Of a stretch of 56,364 nt of DNA, positions 8,264 through 17,357 are shown piece after piece. Position numbers and translations under genes: made by a program. The stretch spans positions 1 through 56,364 of the forward strand of contig CALUYU010000005.1 of NCBI GenBank assembly GCA_944325075.1, read 5' to 3'. Under the pieces are notes generated by a model that was given only the letters and a program-made list of their open reading frames with translations, did not search any database and had not been told where the DNA came from. The stretch is from Candidatus Gastranaerophilales bacterium (GTDB taxonomy: Bacteria > Cyanobacteriota > Vampirovibrionia > Gastranaerophilales > Gastranaerophilaceae). How positions within the stretch are numbered: the stretch's first letter is position 1; each line of letters starts with the position of its first letter.

Positions 8264-10036
8264 GTGGAAGAAAGAAGAGCTAAACGCTCAAGAGCCGAGA
8301 ATAAAAGGACTAAAAGGTTTGACAATATAGTAAGCTGGCTTTATTTCATGTTTATATTATTTGCAGCTGCGCTTATTATCCACTTGTTTTTCATCCAGGT
8401 AATTGATATAAAAAAATACAAAGTCAGGGCCCAAAAACAACGTGCAAGCCAAAATTTTGCTGTTCGCGGTGATATATATGACCGTAACGGAATAAAATTG
8501 GCTACAGATGACGTATTTTATAATATTTTTGCAAGGCGTGTAGATTATGATAATGACGAGTCTTCTCCTGAAGTTATAGCAAAAAAACTTGCCCCGATAT
8601 TAAAAATGTCAAAAGAAGAATTGTTGAAGAAATTAAATTCGCAAGACCAGATAATAGCAGTAAAAAAGGATGTTGACAGAAATACGGCAAAACAAGTAGC
8701 AAAACTCCATCTGCGCGCAATAAGCCTTGATAAAAAGAATACCAGAGTATACCCACAGGGCACAATGGCCGCGCATGTTCTCGGTTATTACAACTTTGAC
8801 GCGGATATTGCAAACGGCATTGAATACGCTGCAAAAGATAAACTTGAACACGTGGAAAATACCGTTCAATATCAGAAAACCCAAAAAGGGAAAATAATAT
8901 ATGACTTTTCAACCGACCCGGTGGCAACTGCCCAAAATCCTAAAGGCCAGGATGTTACTCTGACAATAGATGCGGCAATTCAGCACGTATGCGAAAAAGA
9001 ATTAGCCAAAATGGTCGAGGAGAAAAAAGCACTGAGAGGAACAGTAATAGTTATGAACCCAAGAAACGGGGAAATTCTTGCCTATGCTGTTTATCCTAAC
9101 TATGACCCAAATAATTACAAAAACGCAACTCCTGAGCAAATTAAAAACTGGACATTAACTGATGTATTTCCGCCCGGTTCAACATTCAAAACAATTACAG
9201 TCGCAAGTGCAATGGAGCTTGGAAAAATTAATGAAGATTCAACGGTACTTGATACCGGGAAAACAACTATCGGCAACTGGGAAATTAAAAATTACGATTA
9301 TGATATAAGACCATACCCGGGGCATATTTCTCTTGAGTATTTGTTTGAGCACTCAAGTAACATAGGTTCTATAAATGTAGCAAAAACAATGACTCCTCAG
9401 GAATTTTATGAGTCATTGAAGAAATTTGGATTTGGGGCAAAAACCGGAATTGATCTTCCGGGAGAATCTTCCGGACTTCTTCCTTATTGGAATATCTGGG
9501 ATCAGGGAATTCAGGCAACGATGTCATACGGATACGGAACATCTGTTACCGCAATGCAAATGATATCAGCAGTTTCAGCTCTTGCAAATGACGGAGTTAA
9601 AGTTACCCCGCATGTTATAAAATATTCTCCGGAAGAAGAAGCTTTAAAAGTTAAACGTGTCCAGGTTGTTTCACCTCAAACAGCCCATTCAATTACGCGG
9701 CTTCTGGCCCAAAGTATTAATCACGGACGTTCTGTTATAAAAATGGATAAATATAATGTTGCGGCAAAAACCGGAACTTCCAGAAAACCAAAAGAAAATG
9801 CAGCAGGTTATACCCCGTATAATTACACCTCTACTATCGGCTACCTACCGGCCAGCAACCCGCAAATTCTTGTATATGTTATGATTGACAGTGCAAAGGT
9901 CGGAGCCATATGGGGTAATACCGTGGCAGGCCCGGTTTTCCATGAAGTTACCACCCAGGTTGCAAGAATACTTAATCTTAAACCTGATAAAAATACAAAT
10001 ATTCCGGTAAAAAATCTCAGCAAAAATACTCAGTAA
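8264..10036 (+). CDS. Class B penicillin-binding protein (FtsI/PBP2-type transpeptidase)
   Basis: 590 residues: a short basic cytoplasmic N-terminus, one transmembrane helix (about 24-45), the class B dimerisation domain (RGDIYDRNG motif near residue 69) and a transpeptidase domain. The active-site motifs are Ser306-Thr-Phe-Lys309, SSN (about residue 365) and Lys502-Thr-Gly. It cross-links peptidoglycan. murE begins 33 bases downstream, the order seen in dcw clusters, which favours FtsI (septal PBP3) over elongation PBP2. The start is GTG with GGGAG upstream. Confidence 0.88.
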   Translation: MEERRAKRSRAENKRTKRFDNIVSWLYFMFILFAAALIIHLFFIQVIDIKKYKVRAQKQRASQNFAVRGDIYDRNGIKLATDDVFYNIFARRVDYDNDESSPEVIAKKLAPILKMSKEELLKKLNSQDQIIAVKKDVDRNTAKQVAKLHLRAISLDKKNTRVYPQGTMAAHVLGYYNFDADIANGIEYAAKDKLEHVENTVQYQKTQKGKIIYDFSTDPVATAQNPKGQDVTLTIDAAIQHVCEKELAKMVEEKKALRGTVIVMNPRNGEILAYAVYPNYDPNNYKNATPEQIKNWTLTDVFPPGSTFKTITVASAMELGKINEDSTVLDTGKTTIGNWEIKNYDYDIRPYPGHISLEYLFEHSSNIGSINVAKTMTPQEFYESLKKFGFGAKTGIDLPGESSGLLPYWNIWDQGIQATMSYGYGTSVTAMQMISAVSALANDGVKVTPHVIKYSPEEEALKVKRVQVVSPQTAHSITRLLAQSINHGRSVIKMDKYNVAAKTGTSRKPKENAAGYTPYNYTSTIGYLPASNPQILVYVMIDSAKVGAIWGNTVAGPVFHEVTTQVARILNLKPDKNTNIPVKNLSKNTQ

Positions 10037-10068
10037 AAACGCTATTATAAAATATAAAAGGAGCAATA

Positions 10069-11547
10069 ATGAAACTAGATGAACTAATTGAACATTTGGA
10101 CTATAAAGACCTTGTCAACTTTAAAAATGTTGAAATTTCGGGAATTTCTTATAACTCAAAGACCACGAAGAAGGGCGATATATTTGTATGTCTTACCGGG
10201 GAATATACTGACGGACATAAATATGCCCAAGATGCTATTAACAACGGAGCAGCAGCTTTATTAACCGAACACAAAGTCGATACTGATAAGAAAATTCCCC
10301 AGGTAATAGTAAATTCAACGAGACATAAAATTGCGGATATTGCAGATAGATTTTACTCAAGCCCGTCAAGAGGTTTAAATCTTATCGGCATAACCGGAAC
10401 AAACGGAAAAACAACTGTAACACATCTTATCCAGAAAATCTTTGAGCAAAACGATCAAAAATGTGCACTCATTGGAACTTTAGGTTATAAATTATCATCA
10501 AACGGGGAATACCGTGATGCCAAGCACACAACGCCACAGGCTCCGGAATTGCAGGCTACTTTAAGGATGATTAAGGATGTTGAAAAAATTGATAATGTTG
10601 TAATGGAAGTTAGTTCGCACGCCCTGGAACAAAACCGTGTAGGCGGATGTTGTTTTGACGGGGCAGTATTCACAAACTTAACTCAGGATCACCTTGATTA
10701 CCACATTACAATGGAAAATTATTTTGAGGCTAAAGCTCTTTTATTCAAACGACTTCAAGAAGGCGCATACGCAGTTATAAACATGGATGATGAGTATGCT
10801 GAAAAATTTCTGTCAATTGTACCGGAAGGTGTTAGAAAATACACTTACGGGGTAAAAAAGACTTCAGATGTTATGGCAAAAGACATTCAGTTTTCGTTAA
10901 ACGGTGCAGAGTTCAAGCTTGTAACAAAATACGGAGAATATCCGGTAAACCTCCATATGAACGGGATGTTCAGCGTTTATAATGTTCTTGCAGCTATTGC
11001 TGCTGCTATTGCATCAGGTATTGATTTGAAAGTTGCACTTAAAGCATTGGAAAATGTAAAAGGTGTTGCCGGAAGATTTGAGGTTGTTGCAAAGAAACCA
11101 CTTGTAATAGTCGATTATGCCCATACTCCGGACGGGCTTGAAAATGTCTTAAAATCTGCAAGAGAAATAACACCTAAAGACGGCAAGCTGATATGTCTGT
11201 TCGGCTGCGGCGGAGACCGAGACGCAACTAAACGGCCTAAAATGGGGGCTATTGCAGAAAAAATTGCAGATAAAATTGTAATTACAAGCGATAATCCGCG
11301 GAGTGAAGATCCGCAACAAATTATAACGGATATTATTGCCGGATTAAAGTCTGTTAACCCTGAAAAAGTAACAGTTGAACCGGATCGAGGACATGCAATT
11401 GCTCTATTAAAAAATATTGCAGAAAATAACGATGTAGTGGTTATTGCAGGGAAAGGCCACGAAGACTATCAAATACTTAAAGACAGGACTATTCACTTTG
11501 ATGACAGGGAAGAAGCCAGAAAAGTTTTTGAGGCAAGTGTAATTTAA
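10069..11547 (+). CDS. murE: UDP-MurNAc-tripeptide synthetase MurE, meso-DAP type
   Basis: A 492-residue Mur ligase with P-loop GITGTNGKTTVTH (about residues 107-119) and the MurE substrate motif DNPRSEDP (408-415). The Asn-Pro-Arg form of that motif is associated with meso-diaminopimelate rather than lysine. It adds the third residue to UDP-MurNAc-L-Ala-D-Glu. SD AGGAG precedes ATG. It follows the PBP gene closely and is followed after about 30 bases by a nagA-like gene. Confidence 0.95.
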   Translation: MKLDELIEHLDYKDLVNFKNVEISGISYNSKTTKKGDIFVCLTGEYTDGHKYAQDAINNGAAALLTEHKVDTDKKIPQVIVNSTRHKIADIADRFYSSPSRGLNLIGITGTNGKTTVTHLIQKIFEQNDQKCALIGTLGYKLSSNGEYRDAKHTTPQAPELQATLRMIKDVEKIDNVVMEVSSHALEQNRVGGCCFDGAVFTNLTQDHLDYHITMENYFEAKALLFKRLQEGAYAVINMDDEYAEKFLSIVPEGVRKYTYGVKKTSDVMAKDIQFSLNGAEFKLVTKYGEYPVNLHMNGMFSVYNVLAAIAAAIASGIDLKVALKALENVKGVAGRFEVVAKKPLVIVDYAHTPDGLENVLKSAREITPKDGKLICLFGCGGDRDATKRPKMGAIAEKIADKIVITSDNPRSEDPQQIITDIIAGLKSVNPEKVTVEPDRGHAIALLKNIAENNDVVVIAGKGHEDYQILKDRTIHFDDREEARKVFEASVI

Positions 11548-11578
11548 AACAATAACTAACCAAAGGAACAATTAATAA

Positions 11579-12565
11579 GTGAAAACAAAACTCTTAATAG
11601 AACAGCACTTTCACGGGGCATTTGGAATTGACTTCAATAAAGCCTCAATTGATGATATATTGCTATTATCAAAACAAATATACCAATACGGAATTGGCGG
11701 AATTTTTCCGACAATAGTTACCGATAGTATCAATAATACAAAACACGCAATTTGGGCCATAAAAGAAGCTGCTAAACTCCAGACTCCGGGGATGGCAAAA
11801 ATATTAGGAGTACACATCGAAGGAATTTTCTTAAATCCCGCGAAAAAAGGGATACATAATCCCAAATATTTTATGCCCCCGACAATTGATAACTACCGTT
11901 TAATAGAAGATGACTTTATTAAAATTGTCACACTTGCACCCGAGCTAATTCCATCACGAAATGATGAAAAATTGCAAGACAGCAGTCGTCAAGAAACAGT
12001 AGATAATTTAAACAACCCGGCACAACAAGATAACCAGAAGGATTTAATCGGCTACCTTCACAGCCGTGGTGTAAAAGTTCAGGCAGGGCACTGTACCGGA
12101 GGAGATTTAACCGGATGTGACGCCGTTACACATACATTTAATGCAATGGGCGGGATAAGCCATAGAGGAACATCTACAGCTCTTTCTGCATTAATAAATG
12201 ATAACATTTATACCGAAATCATTGCAGACGGTATACACGTTTCAGATGATGCGTTACGGTTATTATTTAAGGCAAAACCGGCAGATAAAATTATACTTGT
12301 AAGTGACAGTTTGCCTTGTACACACAGCAATTTAAAGGAATTTATTTTTGCCGATGAAACCGTCTACTATAACGGAATAAAAGCAACATCAAAAGAGGGC
12401 ACCATAGCAGGAAGTACAAACCTTTTACCTGAAATTATAAAACGTTTGGCCGCACATGGCTTATTTAACCCGCAGTTTATTGAAAACCCATATAATTATC
12501 ACAATCTGGATTTATCAGGAGAAATCGAATGGGATGAAAAATTCAATATAATAAAGATTGGATAA
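11579..12565 (+). CDS. nagA: N-acetylglucosamine-6-phosphate deacetylase-like amidohydrolase
   Basis: 328 residues, shorter than the roughly 380 usual for NagA. Catalytic-core motifs are present: EQHFHGAFG (the HxH metal site), GVHIEGIFLNP, AGHCTGGD, THTFNAMGG, ADGIHVSDD and the catalytic Asp in LVSDSLPC. The protein starts directly at the HxH strand, so the small N-terminal beta-domain half found in most NagA is missing. It converts GlcNAc-6-P to GlcN-6-P in amino-sugar recycling, which fits its place after cell-wall genes. The start is GTG with AAAGGAAC upstream. Confidence 0.8.
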   Translation: MKTKLLIEQHFHGAFGIDFNKASIDDILLLSKQIYQYGIGGIFPTIVTDSINNTKHAIWAIKEAAKLQTPGMAKILGVHIEGIFLNPAKKGIHNPKYFMPPTIDNYRLIEDDFIKIVTLAPELIPSRNDEKLQDSSRQETVDNLNNPAQQDNQKDLIGYLHSRGVKVQAGHCTGGDLTGCDAVTHTFNAMGGISHRGTSTALSALINDNIYTEIIADGIHVSDDALRLLFKAKPADKIILVSDSLPCTHSNLKEFIFADETVYYNGIKATSKEGTIAGSTNLLPEIIKRLAAHGLFNPQFIENPYNYHNLDLSGEIEWDEKFNIIKIG

Positions 12566-12591
12566 CTCCCGAGACAAAGTGTTTAAATACA

Positions 12592-12629
12592 ACAAAGTTA
12601 AACAACAAATTTTTATTGCTTAACTTTGT
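12592..12629. terminator. Likely bidirectional terminator between nagA and the holin-like gene
   Basis: ACAAAGTTAA / TTAACTTTGT inverted repeat with an AT-rich loop, between convergent genes. Confidence 0.6.
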
Positions 12630-12683
12630 AAAAAGATACAATTTAATTTTTTGTACACAATGGAAAAATCCGAGGAGAAACTT

Positions 12684-13016
12684 TTAAATCCAGGCAACGC
12701 CCACAGATAATATTGATAATATAATAGAACCAAGCAACGCACTTAAAAAACCGTCTATTTCTATGCCCGGAACAACATAACCTACAAACATAAACAACAA
12801 GGCATTTATTACCAAAGTAAACAACCCGAGAGTAAGAATATTTATCGGAAGAGTAAGTAACTTAAGAACCGGCTTAATAAACGCGTTAATAAAAACAATT
12901 ACAACTGTTGCAATCATTGCAGTTAAAAAGTTAGCGACAGTAATACCCGGAACGACATAACCCACAAACATTACAACAAGCGCAAACGCAATCCATTTAA
13001 TTAAAATTTTAAGCAT
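12684..13016 (-). CDS. Phage-holin-family (4-TMS superfamily IV) membrane protein
   Basis: 110 residues, almost entirely hydrophobic, with four transmembrane segments and the repeated phrase FVGYVVPGI at about residues 20 and 78, typical of the DUF360/holin IV family. Despite the name these are widespread chromosomal membrane proteins of unknown function. ATG 13016 is preferred because GGAGAAAGAC lies just upstream; an in-frame extension to 13073 lacks an SD. Confidence 0.75.
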   Translation of the reverse strand: MLKILIKWIAFALVVMFVGYVVPGITVANFLTAMIATVVIVFINAFIKPVLKLLTLPINILTLGLFTLVINALLFMFVGYVVPGIEIDGFLSALLGSIILSILSVGVAWI

Positions 13017-13222
13017 GTCTTTCTCCTTAAAATATATCCACTGTAATTTTAACACTACATGAAAAATATTCAATTCCCCGAAAGAGTAACAATTATATTT
13101 TACGAATTTTATAAAATTTTAAACAGAAAAGCCTCATTTACCTGAATTACTAAGCAGTAAGAAAAATTAATAACTCTACACCGGTATGCTCATTGCCCCT
13201 TGTAATTAAAGTTTGTTTTAAA

Positions 13223-13234
13223 TATAATTAACGT
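13223..13234 (+). promoter_or_regulatory. Leaderless-type -10 box of kdsA
   Basis: TATAAT (13223-13228) lies exactly six bases before the ATG at 13235, with no SD, so transcription should start at or next to the start codon. Confidence 0.6.
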
Positions 13235-14056
13235 ATGGATATGAAGAGAATAAAGTTAAAAAATTTTGAAATCGGCGGAGATAAATTAACAATATTGGCC
13301 GGTCCTTGCGCTATTGAAAGCCAGGAAATTATAGAAAAAACAGCAGAAAGATTACAACAAATTACGGAAAAGCTGGGAATTAATTACGTATTTAAGTCGT
13401 CTTTCGATAAGGCAAACAGATCATCCATAAACTCATTTAGAGGCCCGGGGATGGAAAAAGGTCTTGAGATGCTTGATAAGGTAAAACAGAAATTCGATGT
13501 GCCTATAGTAACCGATATTCATACACCTGATCAGGCGGCACCGGTTGCAGAAGTGGCTGATATGTTGCAAATTCCTGCATTTCTCTGTAGACAAACAGAT
13601 TTGCTTGTAGCTGCCGCAAAAACAGACAAAATAGTAAATATTAAAAAAGGTCAGTTTTTAGCCCCTGAACAGATGGGAACACTTGTCAAAAAAGTTGAAG
13701 ACAGCGGTAATGAAAAAATATTATTAACAGACCGGGGAACATCATTTGGATATAATAATCTGGTTGTGGATTTCCGCGGAATACCGATAATGCAAACATT
13801 CGGTTACCCGATTGTGTTTGATGCAACCCATAGTGTTCAATTGCCTGGCGCAAACGGGGTTTGTTCGGGCGGGGATCGTAGATTTGTACCGGTTCTTGCA
13901 AAAGCGGCAATGGCGGCCGGAGCTAATGCGTTATTTTTTGAAGTTCACCCGGATCCGGATAAAGCTCTTTGCGACGGACCAAATATGATTGCTCTTGACA
14001 ATGCGGAAGAATTATTTACTATTTGCCGTGATATTTTTGAACTTGTGAGAAATTAG
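13235..14056 (+). CDS. kdsA: 3-deoxy-8-phosphooctulonate (KDO-8-P) synthase
   Basis: 273 residues. It joins arabinose-5-phosphate and phosphoenolpyruvate to make KDO-8-P for the LPS inner core, which implies an outer membrane. Motifs include [11 protein letters not shown] near the N-terminus, [19 protein letters not shown] and [11 protein letters not shown], all typical of KdsA. An in-frame second ATG follows two codons later. It begins a kdsA-MBL-pheS run with 3-base and 7-base gaps. Confidence 0.95.
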   Translation: MDMKRIKLKNFEIGGDKLTILAGPCAIESQEIIEKTAERLQQITEKLGINYVFKSSFDKANRSSINSFRGPGMEKGLEMLDKVKQKFDVPIVTDIHTPDQAAPVAEVADMLQIPAFLCRQTDLLVAAAKTDKIVNIKKGQFLAPEQMGTLVKKVEDSGNEKILLTDRGTSFGYNNLVVDFRGIPIMQTFGYPIVFDATHSVQLPGANGVCSGGDRRFVPVLAKAAMAAGANALFFEVHPDPDKALCDGPNMIALDNAEELFTICRDIFELVRN

Positions 14057-14059
14057 ACT

Positions 14060-14680
14060 ATGAAAATGAAAACCTATGTAGCAGGTCCGATTGATGCAAA
14101 TAATTATCTTCTTTGGGACGAGAACTCTAAAGAAGCAGTTTTTATTGACTGCTCCGACTACAAAGAAGAAATTATTGATGAAGTCAAGGCAAATAACCTA
14201 AATGTAAAATATATTTTATTAACGCACGGACATTTTGACCATGTTCTTGGTGTAAACCTTATGGCAGAAAAATTGGGGGCAAAAGTTGGGATACATAAAT
14301 CTGATGTGGTTATGCTTGATAATATAAATGAATTTGCAAGACTGGTTGGATTCCCGAATATTGAACCTCCAAAATATGATTTCAATGTTGAGGATAATGA
14401 TATTCTGGAATTTGGAAGTATCCAAATAAAAGTTCTCCACACTCCCGGGCATACTGAAGGCGGAGTTTGCTACCTTATAGGTGATAAACTATTTTCAGGA
14501 GATACGCTGTTTAAAGATTACTATGGACGGACAGATTTATTTGGAGGCGATTTTGCTAAAATTAAAGACAGCATAAAAAATATTTTATTTAAACTTGATG
14601 ATAATATCAGAGTGTTTCCGGGCCACGATCAATGCACGTCAATCGGATACGAAAAACTTCATAATGAAATAAACAGATAA
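14060..14680 (+). CDS. MBL-fold metallo-hydrolase (glyoxalase II-like)
   Basis: 206 residues with the metallo-beta-lactamase metal motif LTHGHFDHVLG (HxHxDH, about residues 54-61), His in TPGHTEGG, Asp in FSGDTLF and His in FPGHD. The length and motif spacing match the small hydroxyacylglutathione hydrolase-like group, which hydrolyses thioesters. The natural substrate is not predictable. It sits three bases after kdsA and seven before pheS, so it is co-transcribed with them. Confidence 0.85.
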   Translation: MKMKTYVAGPIDANNYLLWDENSKEAVFIDCSDYKEEIIDEVKANNLNVKYILLTHGHFDHVLGVNLMAEKLGAKVGIHKSDVVMLDNINEFARLVGFPNIEPPKYDFNVEDNDILEFGSIQIKVLHTPGHTEGGVCYLIGDKLFSGDTLFKDYYGRTDLFGGDFAKIKDSIKNILFKLDDNIRVFPGHDQCTSIGYEKLHNEINR

Positions 14681-14687
14681 GAGGTAT

Positions 14688-15728
14688 ATGGGAATGAAAG
14701 AACAACTGGAAAAAATCTATTCAAATGCAGCTAATGATATTTCGAAAGCAGCATCCATAAACGATTTGGAACAAATTAAAGCAAAATACTTAAGCCGGAA
14801 AGGTGAATTTAACGAAATAAAGAAGAATCTTAAAAACTTATCTAATGAAGACAAGCGTATTATTGGCTCTTTGGCAAACGAAATTACCGAAAAACTTGAG
14901 GCCTCAATTAAAGAAAAACATGATGTATTTTATCAGGCAGAATTAAATAAAAAACTTCAACAGGAGCGCATAGATGTGACACTTCCCGGTAAATTTATAC
15001 CGCGTGGAAAAGTTCATCCTATAACCTCTACAACAAATGAAATAGTTGCAATATTCCAAAGCCTCGGATTTTCTGTTGTTGAAAGTGATAAATCACCTGA
15101 AGTTGAGACCGAATATTTCAATTTTGATATGCTGAATATTCCTAAAGACCATCCGGCAAGAGATGTTCAAGATACATTCTACACAACTATTGCGCAGAAT
15201 GTTGTATTAAGAAGTCAGACTTCAGGCGCACAGATACATGTTATGGAAGAACAAAAACCGCCTATTAGAGTAATTTCTCCGGGAAGGGTTTATAGAAATG
15301 AAAATATTAATGCCCGTAAAAATAATTTCTTCCATCAGATTGAAGGGCTTTATGTTGACAAAAATATTACCTTTGGAGACTTGAAGGGGGTATTAAATGA
15401 ATTTATAAGAATTTATTTTGGCAGCAGCCGCCCAACACGCTTCCGCAGCAGCTTTTTCCCGTTCACTGAACCATCTGCAGAGGTTGATGTACAGTGTATT
15501 ATGTGCGGCGGCAAAGGATGTAAAACATGCTCCGGAACCGGATGGCTTGAAATTCTCGGAGCCGGGATGGTTGATCCAAATGTTTTAAATGGTGTAGGGA
15601 TTGATCCGGAAGTTTATTCCGGTTTTGCATTTGGTATGGGCATAGAAAGACTTGCAATGCTTAAGTATGCCATAGATGATATCCGTCTATTCTTTAATGA
15701 CGATTTACGGTTCTTAAAGCAATTTTAA
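14688..15728 (+). CDS. pheS: Phenylalanyl-tRNA synthetase alpha subunit
   Basis: 346 residues. It has the N-terminal coiled-coil arm (about 1-90) and the class II catalytic core with motif GRVYRNENIN...FFHQIEGLYVD and motif 3 GFAFGMGIERLAMLKY. A CxxC...CxxC cluster (CIMCGGKGCKTCSG) occurs in some PheS. The beta subunit pheT, often the next gene, is absent; a prepilin pseudogene and a terminator follow instead. Start choice between ATG 14688 and the in-frame ATG two codons later is uncertain. Confidence 0.95.
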   Translation: MGMKEQLEKIYSNAANDISKAASINDLEQIKAKYLSRKGEFNEIKKNLKNLSNEDKRIIGSLANEITEKLEASIKEKHDVFYQAELNKKLQQERIDVTLPGKFIPRGKVHPITSTTNEIVAIFQSLGFSVVESDKSPEVETEYFNFDMLNIPKDHPARDVQDTFYTTIAQNVVLRSQTSGAQIHVMEEQKPPIRVISPGRVYRNENINARKNNFFHQIEGLYVDKNITFGDLKGVLNEFIRIYFGSSRPTRFRSSFFPFTEPSAEVDVQCIMCGGKGCKTCSGTGWLEILGAGMVDPNVLNGVGIDPEVYSGFAFGMGIERLAMLKYAIDDIRLFFNDDLRFLKQF

Positions 15729-15760
15729 AATAATTGATAATTAAAATTCAATAAAATAGG

Positions 15761-15786
15761 AGACGGGCACTAATAATAGCCCGTCT
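15761..15786. terminator. Terminator downstream of pheS
   Basis: AGACGGGC / GCCCGTCT 8-bp stem followed by TCCATTTTAATT on the plus strand. It may also serve the convergent prepilin remnant. Confidence 0.8.
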
Positions 15787-15796
15787 TCCATTTTAA

Positions 15797-16400
15797 TTAT
15801 TTACATTTATGTTTTCCGGTAAAAGATAAGCCGCTGCAACGTAAATATTCCATATTTCCGACCTCCAGTATCCAACCCCCATACAAGCCGCACCGTTTTC
15901 AAAATTCCCGCCGTATCAGGGGTTCCGTCATTCATCAATGCCAAGTTATATGCATTTAGAAGAACCGAATAGGACTTCTTAACTTTTGTCACAGTAACTT
16001 TTTCCTGATACTTTGCAATAAGAGTCGGCAAAGTCATTGCTGCAACAACTCCGATTATGCCAAGAGTGATTACAACCTCAGCCAGGGTAAACGCGGGGAC
16101 TAAGGCCCCTCCTACATGACGCGTCGCTGTTCAAGACGCAGAAGAAATAGCCTTTTGTAGGTTGGGGTTTCTACCCCAACAATATTCAAATGTTGGGCTG
16201 AAAGCACAACCTACTTTGGTTTTTGTATTATTTCTAGTGCAAATGGCCGAATATTTTTGTCGGTGACTAGATCCTGAAATACTCTGCGAGCACCCTCCCT
16301 TGTAAGCCTCCTTTTCGTCGGCAACAAGAGGAGCTGCAAGTTCTGGATGACATAAAAAATTATTTATAGACCGTTTCCCAATGCGTCCAACACAGTTCAA
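15797..16400 (-). pseudogene. Decayed prepilin-type gene
   Basis: The minus strand encodes a repeat-derived leader (MNCVGRIGKRSINNF... QKAISSAS), then an in-frame TGA (about 16133-16131), then in the same frame TATRHVGGALVPAFTLAEV and the helix ITLGIIGVVAAMTLPTLIAKY. After about 50 more residues the frame breaks. The conserved C-terminus can still be read in another frame, ending near GKHKCK with TAA at 15799-15797. About 140 residues of pilin body are missing compared with the 33.7 kb homologue. The locus has no G-tract cassette upstream. Stop codon, deletion and frameshift together point to a dead gene. Confidence 0.85.
16237..16352 (-). repeat. Composite palindromic repeat with 57-bp insert (pseudogene copy)
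   Basis: Contains ATCCTGAAA...CAAGTT(C)TGGAT arms flanking a 57-bp segment (16280-16336). On the minus strand it reads in frame as CHPELAAPLVADEKEAY and onward. The same element occurs at 31130, 34557, 42704 and 56006. Confidence 0.8.
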
Positions 16401-16409
16401 TGTATGTTG

Positions 16410-16460
16410 GGGTTTCTACCCCAACATAATTTCATTGTTGGGCTGAAAGCCCAACCTACA
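16410..16460. repeat. Pair of small hairpin repeats
   Basis: Two neighbouring 8-bp stems: GTTGGGGT...ACCCCAAC and GTTGGGCT...AGCCCAAC. Both families recur throughout the prepilin leaders in either orientation. Confidence 0.75.
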
Positions 16461-16565
16461 TCAACTTTGTTCACCCTTCCGAAAATCCGCTTTCCGCTAA
16501 AGAAAATTCATTTTAAGTCCCTAAAGGGTAAATCAAATCTCTCGACTCATACCGCTTTCTTTTTG

Positions 16566-16598
16566 CTTCCTTTTTCTTTCGGCTAAAGAAAAAGGAAG
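16566..16598. repeat. Perfect 14-bp stem hairpin repeat
   Basis: CTTCCTTTTTCTTT (16566-16579), 5-nt loop, AAAGAAAAAGGAAG (16585-16598). An identical stem occurs at 31544-31576 and a diverged one at about 200-227. Confidence 0.8.
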
Positions 16599-16645
16599 TT
16601 CAGGATGACAGTTGGTTGTTTTTTGAATTTCATTATTTTTGTTGG

Positions 16646-16655
16646 CCCCCCCCCC
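16646..16655. repeat. C10 tract inside a hairpin-repeat remnant
   Basis: Ten C replace the arms of a GTTGGGGTAGAAACCCCAAC-type hairpin (flanks GTTGG and CAACC remain). It is not preceded by the cassette promoter or SD. Confidence 0.7.
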
Positions 16656-16724
16656 AACCTACATTGTTTTTTGTATTATTCTATGCGTCTCAGAAAGAGA
16701 ATTGTTTATGCTGTTGGTAACAAA

Positions 16725-17357
16725 CTATTTATAGATATCCTGAATATACTGTATTCCGTCTTTTTGAACCGGAAGACAATATGTTATGTTGGAATGAAAA
16801 TAATATGCGCCATTTGCATTTCTAATAATGACCATACTAAATAGGTCATCACCAGCTTTATTAGGTTTGGACAACCCGTTTGAATCCACCGCAAACATTG
16901 GAATTCTGTTTCCGTCTTTTGAATGCGGCAAAATTATATTACTCCCATTTTCCATTACAAACGCATCATCAATATTATTTATCATATATTTGGAAAAACC
17001 GATACATGAGGCTTTTTGAGAATATTTTTCATATTCCGGGACACATCCGTTTTGTAAAGCTTTGGTCTGACAGTATTTCTTTACATTTAAATTCTTTAAA
17101 AATATTTTGTAAAATTCACTACAATTCGAAAAATTAGGAGCCATCGCTGTAGAAAAATAACAACCTGTTTCACCATCCATTTCAACCGCTGTAGTGATTA
17201 GAGCATTGGAATACCTAGAATATAAGCTACTAAAATTTCTCTTAACAGACTTTTGTTTTAGGTTATCAACAGCATTAACAGTTGCAGTCGCAACAACTAT
17301 CACAAAAATAAAAATAAGAATTACTATATTAAAACTATAAGCTTTATGTCTCAACAT
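16725..17357 (-). CDS. Pilin-like single-pass protein
   Basis: 210 residues. A basic N-terminus (MLRHKAYSF) and one long hydrophobic helix (NIVILIFIFVIVVATATV) lead into VDNLKQKSVKRNFSSLYSRYSNAL, which resembles the start of the globular domain in the neighbouring prepilins (VNRLKVNFNILSNAV). FTLAEV and a prepilin peptidase site are absent. Late residues (FSMVIIRNANGAYYF) also echo pilin C-terminal strands. Its ATG overlaps the ilvB stop as TAATG, so it should be translated with that gene. I infer a diverged pseudopilin; a membrane-anchored protein of other function is possible. Confidence 0.55.
   Translation of the reverse strand: MLRHKAYSFNIVILIFIFVIVVATATVNAVDNLKQKSVKRNFSSLYSRYSNALITTAVEMDGETGCYFSTAMAPNFSNCSEFYKIFLKNLNVKKYCQTKALQNGCVPEYEKYSQKASCIGFSKYMINNIDDAFVMENGSNIILPHSKDGNRIPMFAVDSNGLSKPNKAGDDLFSMVIIRNANGAYYFHSNITYCLPVQKDGIQYIQDIYK

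Noticed and set aside
12684-13016. Prophage remnant, from the holin-family gene
   Set aside because: This holin superfamily is common on chromosomes and no other phage gene is nearby.
13074-13222. Possible riboswitch upstream of kdsA
   Set aside because: No conserved core is recognisable, and the kdsA -10 box implies a leaderless transcript.
16131-16133. In-frame TGA in the prepilin remnant as a possible recoded codon
   Set aside because: TGA is used as a normal stop elsewhere, and the same locus has an internal deletion and frameshifts, so decay explains it better.
16080-16720. Insertion sequence or MITE with transposase
   Set aside because: Repeats are short palindromes without a transposase ORF or clear target-site duplications; they are better described as dispersed palindromic elements.
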